Origin: BCD1 sp965230565
GTDB lineage: Bacteria > Bacteroidota > Bacteroidia > Chitinophagales > Saprospiraceae
Length of the DNA stretch: 64,000 bases
Direction of reading: 5' to 3'
NCBI GenBank assembly: GCA_965230565.1
Contig: CBDDLH010000011.1
Location: 186,001 to 250,000, forward strand
Shown: one piece after another, positions 45,878 through 55,172 of the stretch
Numbering within the stretch: position 1 is the first letter of the stretch
How the letters are laid out: every line of letters starts with the position of its first letter
The notes under the pieces: generated by a model
Seen by the model: only the letters and a program-made list of their open reading frames with translations
Told to the model about the DNA's origin: nothing
The model's database searches: none
Position numbers and translations under genes: made by a program

Positions 45878-46015
45878 GCTTGGTAATATTCTATTTTGTT
45901 TGTTTTCAATGGTAGGCAGGAAAACTTTTCGATTTGTTTGAGTGAAAAACTTTCAATTCCCTTTGTGTTCAATGGTCAGTTAGAGTTGGAATCGACAAGT
46001 TTTTTACAATAAAGA

Positions 46016-47305
46016 TCAAAAATTTTCCAGATTTGCGGATAAATAATTGCGTAATGGAGGCTTGGCTACAACGCCCGAAAGATGCAGTAATTCGAGATAG
46101 GTTTCATAAATTTCCTGCTCTTTTTTAACGATGGCCAGTTCTTTTTCCAGTATGTTTTCTTTGATACGCAATAAGGTGTATGCTGCAGCATCAGATAATT
46201 CGACGAGATCACCAGAGTTAAACCGTTCATTGGTTTTTTCTAATTGTTGCAACAAAAGAGTATGTTCTTTTAAAAGGTGGTCCATTTTGTTGACGAATTC
46301 CGCTTTTTCAAAAAGCAACTCATAAGTGATCTCTTCTTCTTTATTCAGCGCTTCCAATTGCTCAAGCTTAAGTTCGTTAAGTTTGAGTTTAGCAGAACCC
46401 TTTAAGGGTAATTTAAAGCCAATGCCGATGGATAACCTTTCTCTTAGGAAGTCATCCGGCTGTCCTTCAAACCTGGATTCGACAAAGTCCAGAATATTTC
46501 GCCTTTCTGCATTTTCGACGTTGAATTCATGCTGAAGCATATCAATTTTAGCTTGCTGATTGGCGAGCAAAGGGTGTTGCTCCGGGGAAAAGTCATATAA
46601 TTCCGGCAAGGTGCTTTTTATGTCTTCTACCCGGATGAAATTCTGTTCGTCGATCAAAAGGGTGTCTGCACTTTCTGTCAGTAAACCAACGAGGTTTTGA
46701 AGGTTTGTTCGGGTATTTTCCAGATTGAGGATGTCCATTTCCAGGTCGTAAAGGTCGTCCTCTGTTTTCAGCAGGTCTGTGATGTCAAAGTTGGAATAAG
46801 AACCACTTTTTTGTAAGGTGTTGATCCTGTCCTGGAAAACCAGAATGAAAGCTTTTTTGGCTTCGATCAGTTTGTTGCAGAAATAAATGCCGGCGATGAT
46901 TTCATACCGGTCCAGCAGAGCTTCTTCCAGAAGGATGTGTCTTTCTGTTTCCAAAGCTCTTATGGAGCTATTGTGATATTTTTTTTGTGCCCAACGTTGC
47001 CTTGGGCTGTTTGGGGTTACCCTGAAGATGTATTCTTGTTGGGCGAGTTCAAAATCATGGGTCCTGGATCTTATTTCCACTTCTTCGATCCAGGGCATTT
47101 TATAGGAAGTATTTTGGAGGAAATCAACGATTTTGTCCTGATATTCAAGCGTGTTTTGTTGAGCAGAAGTCCCTAGGAAGGTTTTTACAGAAAGGGGTGT
47201 TTGTCCGAATAAGTTCAGGAAAGGTAATAACATGAAAATTGCTAACCAGTTAGTTTTCCTCGGCAAATAAGTGATCAGGGAGGTTCTACATCTTACATTT
47301 TGCAT
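46016..47305 (-). CDS. TolC-like outer-membrane channel protein
   Basis: About 429 residues. A signal peptide (WLAIFMLLPFLNLFGQ) is followed by long amphipathic helices typical of TolC (AQQEYIFRVTPNSPRQRWAQ, LDRYEIIAGIYFCNKLIEAK, ERLSIGIGFKLPLKGSAK), with two copies of the helical hairpin. Start is uncertain: ATG 47305 lies in a repetitive stretch (TTTTACATTTTGCATTTT-like on the plus strand). It forms the outer-membrane exit of a type I or tripartite exporter. The HlyD-type gene ends 21 bases upstream, and DUF4956 lies before that; all are on the minus strand and probably form one operon. Confidence 0.8.
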   Translation of the reverse strand: MQNVRCRTSLITYLPRKTNWLAIFMLLPFLNLFGQTPLSVKTFLGTSAQQNTLEYQDKIVDFLQNTSYKMPWIEEVEIRSRTHDFELAQQEYIFRVTPNSPRQRWAQKKYHNSSIRALETERHILLEEALLDRYEIIAGIYFCNKLIEAKKAFILVFQDRINTLQKSGSYSNFDITDLLKTEDDLYDLEMDILNLENTRTNLQNLVGLLTESADTLLIDEQNFIRVEDIKSTLPELYDFSPEQHPLLANQQAKIDMLQHEFNVENAERRNILDFVESRFEGQPDDFLRERLSIGIGFKLPLKGSAKLKLNELKLEQLEALNKEEEITYELLFEKAEFVNKMDHLLKEHTLLLQQLEKTNERFNSGDLVELSDAAAYTLLRIKENILEKELAIVKKEQEIYETYLELLHLSGVVAKPPLRNYLSANLENF

Positions 47306-47325
47306 TTTCAATTTTACATTTTCAA

Positions 47326-48405
47326 TTACTCCCTGGCAGCTTCTACCTGTCGGGAAGAAAAGTTAAATAAAGGGCTGAACCAGTTCATACCTTTGGTGTC
47401 CTCTTCAGGTATAAGGTTGACGATCACTTTTTCTTTTTGCAGGAAATGATTGTCTTCAGGGATGGAAACGAGGATTTCCCGGCCATAGGTTTTATACTCC
47501 GGCATTTTCCTCAGTCGCTCCGGAATTTCAACTATTCGGGAACCCAGCCCGATCACTGTACCACTACAGGAATGCTCCGGGTGAAGTGTTGAGGTAACGA
47601 CCAAAGAATCGTTCAGCGAAACCTGAAGGATCAGGCTTTCCAGCACATAAGCTTTGACCAATGTGGGTTTTTGATTGTAGAAGGAAAGGATAGTAGAAAA
47701 TTCATCTACGTTTTCACCATTTTTGCTGTTGATGGAACCAACAACACCGTCTGCAGGTGCTCTTAAGAATAATTGATCCTGTTGTTTTTCAAGGAATTTG
47801 ACCTCGTCCAGCAGTTTGTTTTTCTGATTTTTTATGGGGTGATCACTTGTGCCAAGGGAAGCTTCCAGTCTGTTGATTTCAATGTCGATAGGCTTGACAG
47901 CTATTTCGAGTTCCTTTTTTAAAGATTCTACCCTGATTTCCTGACTACTTTTTGTGACGGGAGCATCTGCAATGGATACGCTTTGCAATTCTTCAATCAG
48001 CCCTTTATTAAATGCCATGTCAGCTTCCAGTTGTTGAATTTTGCTATTGATTTCACTTTCCTTAATAGCTTTTTCAGCACGTAGTTTATTGATTTCAGAG
48101 AGTACATCTAACTTCCAGATCTCTTCTTTGGTTTCCAGCTCGGCAATTTCGTGAGACAATTGATTGACTTCCTGGTCCAGTTGGCTTTGAGATACTTTGG
48201 CCAGTACTTCATCTTTCTTAACCCTTTGCCCCGGATGAACCAGAATTTCATCAACTCTGACCGGGTGGCCAAGCGTGATGTCCATTTCCTTGTTCTCGGC
48301 AAATCCATAGAACAATAACGTCTGCTTGCCAAAATGGCGATTGAGACGCAGTAAAAAAACCACGAGCACCAAAACAATTATATAGAGTAAATTGATACGC
48401 TTCAT
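47326..48405 (-). CDS. HlyD-family membrane fusion protein
   Basis: 359 residues with one N-terminal membrane anchor (LLYIIVLVLVVFLLRL). A lipoyl half (LGHPVRVDEILVHPGQRVKKDEVLAKVSQ) and its return strand (LRAPADGVVGSINSKNGENV) enclose a long coiled-coil hairpin (VNQLSHEIAELETKEEIWKL; VESLKKELEIAVKPIDIEIN). A C-terminal beta-barrel follows (PTLVKAYVLESLILQVSLND). It bridges inner and outer membranes in export systems. It is nine bases after DUF4956 and 21 before the TolC-like gene. No ABC or RND pump gene accompanies it, so the inner-membrane energiser may be encoded elsewhere or be DUF4956 itself. Confidence 0.88.
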   Translation of the reverse strand: MKRINLLYIIVLVLVVFLLRLNRHFGKQTLLFYGFAENKEMDITLGHPVRVDEILVHPGQRVKKDEVLAKVSQSQLDQEVNQLSHEIAELETKEEIWKLDVLSEINKLRAEKAIKESEINSKIQQLEADMAFNKGLIEELQSVSIADAPVTKSSQEIRVESLKKELEIAVKPIDIEINRLEASLGTSDHPIKNQKNKLLDEVKFLEKQQDQLFLRAPADGVVGSINSKNGENVDEFSTILSFYNQKPTLVKAYVLESLILQVSLNDSLVVTSTLHPEHSCSGTVIGLGSRIVEIPERLRKMPEYKTYGREILVSIPEDNHFLQKEKVIVNLIPEEDTKGMNWFSPLFNFSSRQVEAARE

Positions 48406-48414
48406 GGCGGAATA

Positions 48415-49116
48415 TTAAATTTCGTGTGTTGTGTCCTGAACGTTGAGCCTTACGTTTCGAATATCTTCGAGGGGCAACAGCTCGTCGTAGAGCCCAAATT
48501 CTCCCTGCGTTTCATTTTGTAGTTTGAGCGTGTATTCATAGGATACCAGCCGTGTTCCGTCGGATTGGGCAGAAGTTTTAAAACGGGTTATGGCAAAATT
48601 GCTGCAATGCTTTTTCAACAACTTTTGGATGGTTTTGTAATCCGGGGAATTCTGTCCTTCGATCAGGTCAAATTTCAGGCTGCCAATAAGGTTGTTTTTT
48701 TTGCTAAACGGGGTCATTCTCAAAATAAAGGCTGAGATGGAAAAACCCAGTGTACCCACAATAGCAATGAGAAAACCATACACCCCGCAGGCAATACCTA
48801 CGGCCAGGGACATAAACATAAACACGATGTTCCTCGGGTCTCTGACAGTGGTCCTGAATCGGATGATAGACAACGCTCCAAGCATGCCAAGTCCCCTTGC
48901 AAGACTGTCGCCAATGGCTTGCATGACCGTGGCTGCTACAATGGAGATTAAAATCATACCCTGTAGGAAATGGTCGGATCGTGGGACTTCCCTGGTAGTT
49001 TTATCGTAGGTGAAAACCAGAATACTAGATAAAATGAACGATAACAAAACCGTGAAAACCGCTGTAACCAGGGTAGGGTTTTCTGAACTGTTTTGCAATG
49101 AAAAATAATCGAACAT
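48415..49116 (-). CDS. DUF4956 membrane protein
   Basis: 233 residues. Four or five membrane segments in the first ~155 residues, with the family signature GLGMLGALSIIRFRTTVRDPRN and FMFMSLAVGIACGVYGF, then a ~75-residue soluble C-terminal domain (CSNFAITRFKTSAQ, YEYTLKLQNETQGEFGLYDE) like the DUF4956 tail. In many bacteria this family neighbours VTC-type polyphosphate polymerase and CotH kinase genes; neither is here. Instead the operon continues with HlyD and TolC. The GxxSIIRFRT motif resembles the MgtC membrane core. Function is unknown. Confidence 0.88.
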   Translation of the reverse strand: MFDYFSLQNSSENPTLVTAVFTVLLSFILSSILVFTYDKTTREVPRSDHFLQGMILISIVAATVMQAIGDSLARGLGMLGALSIIRFRTTVRDPRNIVFMFMSLAVGIACGVYGFLIAIVGTLGFSISAFILRMTPFSKKNNLIGSLKFDLIEGQNSPDYKTIQKLLKKHCSNFAITRFKTSAQSDGTRLVSYEYTLKLQNETQGEFGLYDELLPLEDIRNVRLNVQDTTHEI

Positions 49117-49345
49117 TTCCTCAGGTTTAATTTAATTCAGCATCAACTCCATGTTAAATACTGACAACGTTCAATGAGTTTTCCTTCGCGGAAGGCGGTG
49201 TAATTTTGAAAATACTTAATAATATTTTCATTTGCCAGGTTCCGCGGCGGAAGCACCAAAGGTACACACTAAATTAAATTTACGTTAACTCAAGGTTAAT
49301 TTTCTGAGTAATATAAACGTCAAAAAACCAGTAAAATACTGAGTT

Positions 49346-50161
49346 TTATCTTGTGACAACAAATTTGCTCCCTTTGGATGAAAGGCCTTTAGTGTTTAGT
49401 ATTCTAAGGATGTAAAAACCAGGGGAAAGGTTGCCCGTATCAACATGAAGTATCGTGCTTCCATCAAAAGGAATTTGTTGAATCTTTTGGCCGAAATTGT
49501 CAAAAATGAAAATTGTCCCCGACTCTATAACCTCCTGTGATTCTATTTTAATGGTAGCGACGTTGCTTACAGGATTAGGAAAAACTTTAATGCTGGCATT
49601 TAATTCCGGGTTTTCAGTAGCGTTGGGCATATTGGGAGCTCCGGGAGTGCCCGTTGCGGCGAACCAGTTTTCTGCTATCGCATTGTCGAGGGTTGGATCT
49701 GATAATTGCAAAGTAGGTCCCAATCCGTCAGGCTCCGTTGGCCATTGGCCTTCATCATCGTAATTGACGGTATCTACCACTGTTCCGGAAGCATTGAATA
49801 ATCGGATAAGCTCACCTCCATTATTCAGCCCGAAATCAAATTCACCAATGAAGTTATCGACATCCGGCCAAAAAGTTGAGAAGTTTTCAATGTTCCTGCA
49901 AACCACGAGATAACCATTGGCTTCGATGGTCGTTCCTTCAGGAAAGGTGAAAACGTTTTCTTCGTTATCGTCCTTGAAATACCAAAAACCAATGTTTACA
50001 AGGTTGTCACCTGCATTGTGAAATTCCAGCCAATCCTTGGTGTCAAAATCATCAGAAGAGTGGTAATTGATTTCATTAATGATCACCTGTCCGCTAATGG
50101 GCGTTTGAATTAATAAAGCCAACAAAATTAAAGTGCAATAGGGTAGTAGATTTTTAATCAT
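49346..50161 (-). CDS. Secreted lamin-tail domain protein with T9SS type A sorting domain
   Basis: 271 residues. Signal peptide LLALLIQTPISGQ. Residues ~25-150 form a lamin-tail domain (LTD): VIINEINYHSSDDFDTKDW, EFHNAGDNLVNIGFWYF, GTTIEANGYLVVCRN, DTVNYDDEGQWP. Residues ~190-271 are a type A sorting domain (IKVFPNPVSNVATIKI, IFIFDNFGQKI, LSPGFYILRIL). LTD domains in bacteria are often found with CotH kinase or nucleases on exported proteins; neither is attached here. It is 229 bases upstream of the DUF4956-HlyD-TolC operon on the same strand and may share its regulation. Confidence 0.88.
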   Translation of the reverse strand: MIKNLLPYCTLILLALLIQTPISGQVIINEINYHSSDDFDTKDWLEFHNAGDNLVNIGFWYFKDDNEENVFTFPEGTTIEANGYLVVCRNIENFSTFWPDVDNFIGEFDFGLNNGGELIRLFNASGTVVDTVNYDDEGQWPTEPDGLGPTLQLSDPTLDNAIAENWFAATGTPGAPNMPNATENPELNASIKVFPNPVSNVATIKIESQEVIESGTIFIFDNFGQKIQQIPFDGSTILHVDTGNLSPGFYILRILNTKGLSSKGSKFVVTR

Positions 50162-50834
50162 GATGCTAAAGTGTTTTTAATGTTTTTTACAAACTTTAGG
50201 AAAATATTTTTGTTATTGTTGTATCTGCTTTAACATGAAAAGAGATAAACTCATTTTTATGTTAAAGCTAATTGGATAATGCAAAGTGCATAATGTAAAA
50301 TATAGAAGTGAATACGGTCAATTCCTTATTTGATAAAGTCTAAAAAACAATAAATAGGTTTTGCTTTATCGAAAGGGAAAAAATACACCTATACAGGAAA
50401 TTAATAACTTCTGCACTCTTCATTTTATATTTTACTGTTTTAAATTCAGGTTTCACTTTTTAAAGGGCTCTTTAACCTGACCAATAAATTTTGTGAAACC
50501 GTGAAAGGTCTTTCCTTGCAATGATAGTATTGTTAGAGCGAATTTTAAACTAGGTGAAATTTTTTTTCAAATATCCATTTGAAATTTCACCAATTCAGTG
50601 ATTAAGTGACTCAATATATGCTTTTAGCCTTGTATTTGGCCAGTCGAAAAATAGGCTAGTCAGAGACAAGACAAAAATTTTTATTGAGAATAATTCTAAA
50701 TTAGAAAGCTTAATCGGACAAATAACATCTATTGTTGGTCAAATGCCTAATGAAGCCTACTTTTGTAGCTTTGTTGGAAAAGCTGAAATAGCTTTATTTT
50801 ACCAGATAGCAAAACGTAAAAAAACATTTTAAAC
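50162..50834. other. 673-base divergent intergenic region with several hairpins
   Basis: Between the minus-strand LTD gene and sdhC. It contains a hairpin at 50232-50271 (CTTTAACATGAAAA against TTTTTATGTTAAAG, one mismatch), an inverted pair GGTTTCAC (50449-50456) / GTGAAACC (50493-50500), a GGTGAAATTT/AAATTTCACC hairpin near 50553-50591, and a 76-codon open frame (50602-50832) without a start codon. The sdh promoter must lie in its right end but was not identified. Confidence 0.6.
50602..50832 (+). pseudogene. Possible 3' remnant of an unknown gene
   Basis: After a TGA at 50599, 76 codons stay open until TAA 50830-50832, ending two bases before sdhC. The translation (NRLVRDKTKIFIENNSKLES ... 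QMPNEAYFCSFVGKAEIALF) looks protein-like with a basic tail, but the only ATG is late (50741). Possibly the stub of a deleted gene; could also be chance in A+T-rich DNA. Confidence 0.25.
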
Positions 50835-51491
50835 ATGGGTTGGTTTTCCAATTTTACTTCATCTTCGATCGGAAGAAAATTCCTTATGGGAATTACCGGT
50901 CTTTTTCTCGTTACTTTTATTGCAGTCCATTTACTGATCAATTCATTTTCTCTGGTGAGTGCTGAATTGTTCAATGCAGGATCTCACTTTATGGCAACAA
51001 ACCCCCTGATTCAGGCTATGCAGTATGTATTAGCTTTAGGGTTCATTGCTCATATTGCCATGGGAATTGTTCTGACGATCAGAAACAATGCTGCCCGTCC
51101 GGTGAAATACGCCATGAACAAACCGGGAGAAAACTCCAATTTTGCTTCCCGCAGTATGATTCTTACTGGTGTGTTAGTGATGTTGTTTTTATTCCTGCAC
51201 CTGAAGGACTTTTTCGTCCCGATCAAGTTCGATCATGGTTCTTATGGTACGGACTACGATTTGCTGGTACTTGTGTTTTCAAATCCAGTTTATGTAGTCA
51301 TTTATGTTGTAGCCTTTATTTTGCTGGGCATTCACCTCTATCACGGATTCCAGTCAGCATTCCAAACCATTGGTGTTAACCATCCAAAGTACACGCCGGC
51401 GATTAAATTCCTGGGAGTATTGTACTGTGTTATAGTGGCTCTTGGATTTTCTGCAATAGCATTGTTTCACTTCTTTAATTCAATGAATTAA
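50835..51491 (+). CDS. sdhC: Succinate dehydrogenase cytochrome b subunit
   Basis: 218 residues with five membrane helices (FLMGITGLFLVTFIAVHLLI, QAMQYVLALGFIAHIAMGI, SMILTGVLVMLFLFLHLKD, YVVIYVVAFILLGIHLYHGF, CVIVALGFSAIALFHFF). Conserved His residues in AVHLL, IAHIAMG, LHLKDFF and GIHLYHGFQSAF fit the two haem b groups of a type B (dihaem) enzyme, as in Wolinella and Bacillus, where one subunit replaces SdhC/SdhD. It anchors the complex in the inner membrane and exchanges electrons with the quinone (menaquinone in this phylum). First gene of sdhCAB. Confidence 0.95.
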   Translation: MGWFSNFTSSSIGRKFLMGITGLFLVTFIAVHLLINSFSLVSAELFNAGSHFMATNPLIQAMQYVLALGFIAHIAMGIVLTIRNNAARPVKYAMNKPGENSNFASRSMILTGVLVMLFLFLHLKDFFVPIKFDHGSYGTDYDLLVLVFSNPVYVVIYVVAFILLGIHLYHGFQSAFQTIGVNHPKYTPAIKFLGVLYCVIVALGFSAIALFHFFNSMN

Positions 51492-51511
51492 GACAAAAGA
51501 CCTTTTTAGTT

Positions 51512-53515
51512 ATGTCAAAATTAGATTCTAAAGTACCTCAAGGTCCAATTAAAGATAAGTGGACCAATCATAAAAATAAGATCAACGTTGTTAATCCTGC
51601 CAACAAACGACTGATCGATGTGATCGTAGTCGGAACCGGATTGGCCGGTGGTTCAGCCGCCGCTTCTCTGGCAGAAATGGGATACAACGTAAAAGCCTTT
51701 GCCTATCAGGATTCCCCTCGTCGTGCGCACTCTATTGCTGCACAGGGAGGTATCAATGCGGCAAAGAATTACCAGAATGATAATGATTCCATCTACCGTT
51801 TGTTCTACGATACCGTAAAAGGTGGCGATTATCGTGCTCGTGAAGCTAACGTATATCGTTTGGCGGAAGTGTCCGGAAACATCATTGACCAGTGTGTGGC
51901 TCAGGGCGTTCCTTTTGCACGTGAATATGGCGGATTGCTCGATAACCGCTCATTTGGTGGAGTTTTGGTTTCCCGTACTTTTTATGCCAAAGGACAGACA
52001 GGCCAGCAATTGTTGCTTGGAGCCTATGCTGCCATGAACCGCCAGATCGGTAAGGGTAAGATAAAAATGTACAATCGCCATGAAATGCTCGATATCGTCA
52101 TCGTGGATGGCAAAGCCAGAGGGATTATCGCAAGAAACCTTGTTACCGGTGAGATCGAAAGACATTCTGCTCATGCAGTAGTGGTTGCCACAGGTGGTTA
52201 CGGAAACGTTTTCTTCCTCTCGACCAATGCCATGGGATCCAACGTAACGGCTGCGTGGAAGATCCATAAAAAAGGAGCATACTTTGCAAATCCTTGTTAT
52301 ACTCAGATCCACCCAACCTGTATCCCTCGTTCCGGAGATCATCAGTCAAAACTGACATTGATGTCAGAATCCCTGAGGAATGACGGACGTATCTGGGTGC
52401 CGGCTAAAATGGAAGATGCGGAAGCTATTCGTGCAGGAAAGTTGAAGCCAACGGAAATCCCGGAAGAAGACAGGGATTATTATCTCGAAAGAAGATACCC
52501 TGCTTTTGGTAATCTCGTGCCTCGTGACGTTGCCTCCCGTGCTGCAAAAGAGCGTTGTGATGCAGGATTTGGTGTAAACGCTACAGGTGAAGCTGTTTAC
52601 CTTGATTTTGCTGCTGCGATTGAGCGTTACGGAAAGGAAAAAGCTTTGGTCATGGGTATTGATAACCCTTCCAAAGCCAAAATAACGGAACTTGGCGAAC
52701 AAGTGATCGAGGCTAAATATGGAAACCTCTTCCAGATGTATGAAAAGATCGTGGATGAGAACCCATACAAAACGCCAATGATGATCTATCCTGCAGTACA
52801 CTACACCATGGGAGGCGTTTGGGTTGATTACAATCTGATGACGACGATCCCTGGATGTTACTGTGCCGGTGAAGCCAACTTCTCTGACCACGGTGCCAAC
52901 CGCCTTGGTGCATCTGCCTTGATGCAGGGATTGGCCGACGGATATTTTGTATTGCCTTACACCATCGGTGATTACCTTGCTGACGAGATCAGAACCGGAG
53001 AAATCCCTACGGATCTCCCTGAATTCGAACAGGCGGAAAAAGACGTTAGGGAAAAACTTGAAAAACTGATCAATATTAAGGGAACCAAATCTGTAGACCA
53101 CTTCCATAAACGCCTTGGAAAAGTTATGTGGGAATATGTAGGTATGGCACGTAATGAAGCAGGTTTGAAAAAAGCTATGGACGAGATCAAACAGATCCGT
53201 GAGGAGTTCTGGAAGGATGTACGTGTCCCTGGCGGAATAGATGGATTAAATCCCGAACTGGAAAAAGCAGGTCGTGTGGCAGATTTCCTTGAATTGGGAG
53301 AATTGTTTGCAGTGGATGCCTTGCAACGTACGGAGTCCTGTGGAGGTCACTTCAGAGAAGAATCTCAAACAGAAGAAGGAGAAGCATTGCGTAATGATGA
53401 TGAATTTGCATACGTCTCCGCCTGGGAATGGACAGGTGATCCACGTACTTCAAAGTTGCACAAAGAAGAACTTGAGTTTAACGATATCGAATTGAAACAA
53501 CGTAGTTATAAATAA
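51512..53515 (+). CDS. sdhA: Succinate dehydrogenase/fumarate reductase flavoprotein subunit
   Basis: 667 residues. FAD-binding N-terminus VIVVGTGLAGGSAAASLAEM and the flavinylation motif RRAHSIAAQGGINAAKN, where the His takes FAD covalently. The capping domain includes YTQIHPTCIP, and the active site includes YPAVHYTMGGVWVDY and EANFSDHGANRLGASALMQG. The C-terminal RTESCGGHFREESQT is typical. It oxidises succinate in the TCA cycle at the membrane face. It lies 20 bases after sdhC and 30 before sdhB. Confidence 0.97.
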   Translation: MSKLDSKVPQGPIKDKWTNHKNKINVVNPANKRLIDVIVVGTGLAGGSAAASLAEMGYNVKAFAYQDSPRRAHSIAAQGGINAAKNYQNDNDSIYRLFYDTVKGGDYRAREANVYRLAEVSGNIIDQCVAQGVPFAREYGGLLDNRSFGGVLVSRTFYAKGQTGQQLLLGAYAAMNRQIGKGKIKMYNRHEMLDIVIVDGKARGIIARNLVTGEIERHSAHAVVVATGGYGNVFFLSTNAMGSNVTAAWKIHKKGAYFANPCYTQIHPTCIPRSGDHQSKLTLMSESLRNDGRIWVPAKMEDAEAIRAGKLKPTEIPEEDRDYYLERRYPAFGNLVPRDVASRAAKERCDAGFGVNATGEAVYLDFAAAIERYGKEKALVMGIDNPSKAKITELGEQVIEAKYGNLFQMYEKIVDENPYKTPMMIYPAVHYTMGGVWVDYNLMTTIPGCYCAGEANFSDHGANRLGASALMQGLADGYFVLPYTIGDYLADEIRTGEIPTDLPEFEQAEKDVREKLEKLINIKGTKSVDHFHKRLGKVMWEYVGMARNEAGLKKAMDEIKQIREEFWKDVRVPGGIDGLNPELEKAGRVADFLELGELFAVDALQRTESCGGHFREESQTEEGEALRNDDEFAYVSAWEWTGDPRTSKLHKEELEFNDIELKQRSYK

Positions 53516-53545
53516 GCATTTTGATGCACAAAAAAATAGAAAATT

Positions 53546-54307
53546 ATGTCTGCAAATAAAGATATGAATTTAACATTGAAGATTTGGCGTCAAAAAGATG
53601 CTCAATCCAAAGGTAAGTTAGAAACCTATCAGGTAAGTAATATATCACCGGATTCCTCTTTCCTCGAGATGTTGGACGTGCTCAATGAGGAGTTGATCAA
53701 CAAGGGAGAAGAGCCGGTTGCATTTGATCACGATTGTCGTGAAGGTATTTGCGGTATGTGTTCTCTGCACATCAATGGAGAACCACATGGGCCGGACAGA
53801 CTGATTACCACCTGCCAGTTGCACATGCGCAAATTTAAAGATGGTGATACGATCTACATTGAGCCATGGAGAGCCAAGGCCTTTCCTGTACTCAAGGATT
53901 TGATCGTAGACAGATCTTCTTTTGAGCGTATCCAGCAGGCTGGAGGATTTATCTCTGTAAATACTTCCGGAAATACTCAGGATGCCAACGCTATTCCGAT
54001 TCCTAAGAAAAATGCGGATAAGGCGATGGATGCTGCTACCTGTATCGGTTGCGGTGCCTGTGTTGCAGCTTGTAAGAACAGTTCAGCGATGTTGTTCGTT
54101 TCTGCAAAAGTGTCCCAGTTCGCATTATTGCCTCAGGGCCGCGTAGAAGCTAAAGATCGTGTGTTGAACATGGTGAAAGCTATGGATGACGAAGGATTCG
54201 GAAATTGTACAAATACCGGAGCATGTGAGGTAGAATGTCCAAAAGGAATTTCTTTGGAGAACATTGCTCGTATGAACCGTGAGTATTTGTCGGCTACTTT
54301 TGGGTAA
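53546..54307 (+). CDS. sdhB: Succinate dehydrogenase iron-sulfur subunit
   Basis: 253 residues. The 2Fe-2S site is DCREGICGMCSLHING with a last Cys in TCQLHM. The C-terminal ferredoxin domain has CIGCGACVAAC and NTGACEVECPKGI for the 4Fe-4S and 3Fe-4S clusters. It passes electrons from the flavoprotein to the cytochrome b subunit. Last gene of the operon; a terminator follows at 54373. Confidence 0.97.
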   Translation: MSANKDMNLTLKIWRQKDAQSKGKLETYQVSNISPDSSFLEMLDVLNEELINKGEEPVAFDHDCREGICGMCSLHINGEPHGPDRLITTCQLHMRKFKDGDTIYIEPWRAKAFPVLKDLIVDRSSFERIQQAGGFISVNTSGNTQDANAIPIPKKNADKAMDAATCIGCGACVAACKNSSAMLFVSAKVSQFALLPQGRVEAKDRVLNMVKAMDDEGFGNCTNTGACEVECPKGISLENIARMNREYLSATFG

Positions 54308-54372
54308 ATCTTGGCGGCAGACGGTAAACGCTGGACGGTTTACGGTTTTGCCTCATTATATAAAATAGAAAC

Positions 54373-54410
54373 GCCCGGTGCTGTCCTTGTGGGGATGGGC
54401 CGGGCTTTTT
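54373..54410 (+). terminator. Terminator of the sdh operon
   Basis: GCCCGG (54373-54378) pairs with CCGGGC (54400-54405), with further inner pairing (GTCC/GGGA), followed by six T. Confidence 0.75.
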
Positions 54411-54415
54411 TAATT

Positions 54416-54481
54416 AACACATAGTCAAAAAGTTCACCTAGTTGTTCTACTATTTCTATGTGAACTTTATGACTATGTGTT
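54416..54481. repeat. Dispersed inverted repeat, family B copy 2
   Basis: A 22-bp arm (AACACATAGTCAAAAAG..) at 54416-54437 pairs with 54460-54481 with one mismatch, around a 22-base loop. The CACATAGTCA/TGACTATGTG core is the same as at 3386-3434. Confidence 0.75.
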
Positions 54482-54504
54482 AGAAAATAGTAAAAAAACT
54501 TGAC

Positions 54505-54525
54505 TTACTGAACACTGTTTAGTAA
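54505..54525 (+). promoter_or_regulatory. Probable TetR operator in the tetR promoter
   Basis: TTACTGAACACTGTTTAGTAA is a near-perfect palindrome centred on C at 54514 (TAAACA-C-TGTTTA core with one change). It matches 55199-55219 at 18 of 21 positions. It lies between a possible -33 CTTGAC and a TAATTTTA, where a bound repressor would block RNA polymerase. Confidence 0.75.
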
Positions 54526-54548
54526 TTTTACAGCGTTAATTGAAATGT

Positions 54549-55172
54549 ATGGGAATTTCTGAAAGGAGAGAAAGAGAAAAAAAGGAACTCAGGAATAAGA
54601 TTCTTGTAACGGCGAAGGAGATTTTATTGAAAGAAGGTTGGCAGCAGCTTTCTATTCGCAATATAGCTACGGCTATTGAATACAGTCCTGCCACGATCTA
54701 TCTCTATTTCGAAGGAAAAGATGAGATCGTTTATCAACTCATGGAAATGGGTTTTATGAGGATGTCGGAGTTTTTTGAACCGGTGCTTACCGAACCTAAT
54801 CCTATGGAAAGGGTGCGTAAATCGGGCGAAGCTTTTATCAATTTTGCCTTGTCCAATCCGGAATGGTTTGAATTGCTGTTCAATACGCCGGAACATATCT
54901 GTGATGTTGAAAAATACATGGAGGATTCAAATCCGGGGTTACGCGTTTTTGAAGGACTTTTGCAAACGTGCCAGGAAGCTATTGATCAGGGGTATACACA
55001 CATTGAAGATGCTCATTTATTGGCGACGATGGCTTGGAGCATGGTTCAGGGGCTTGTGATGTTGATCAGGTCGGGACATCTGGAACATTTGCTGGACATA
55101 GAGTCCCAGGACTTGATCGATGATTCGATTGAAACATTTATGAAAACAATTTTTAAGGAAAAGAAAAGTTAG
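54549..55172 (+). CDS. TetR/AcrR-family transcriptional regulator
   Basis: 207 residues from ATG 54549 (a TTG nine bases upstream is less likely). The N-terminal helix-turn-helix is classical: LVTAKEILLKEGWQQLSIRN, IATAIEYSPATIYLYFEGKDEI. The remaining ~140 residues are the helical ligand-binding domain (AHLLATMAWSMVQGLVMLIR), family TetR_C_33-like. It likely represses the adjacent tolC-adaptor-RND operon and itself through the two matching operators at 54505 and 55199, releasing DNA on binding a toxic compound. Same strand, 53 bases before tolC. Confidence 0.92.
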   Translation: MGISERREREKKELRNKILVTAKEILLKEGWQQLSIRNIATAIEYSPATIYLYFEGKDEIVYQLMEMGFMRMSEFFEPVLTEPNPMERVRKSGEAFINFALSNPEWFELLFNTPEHICDVEKYMEDSNPGLRVFEGLLQTCQEAIDQGYTHIEDAHLLATMAWSMVQGLVMLIRSGHLEHLLDIESQDLIDDSIETFMKTIFKEKKS

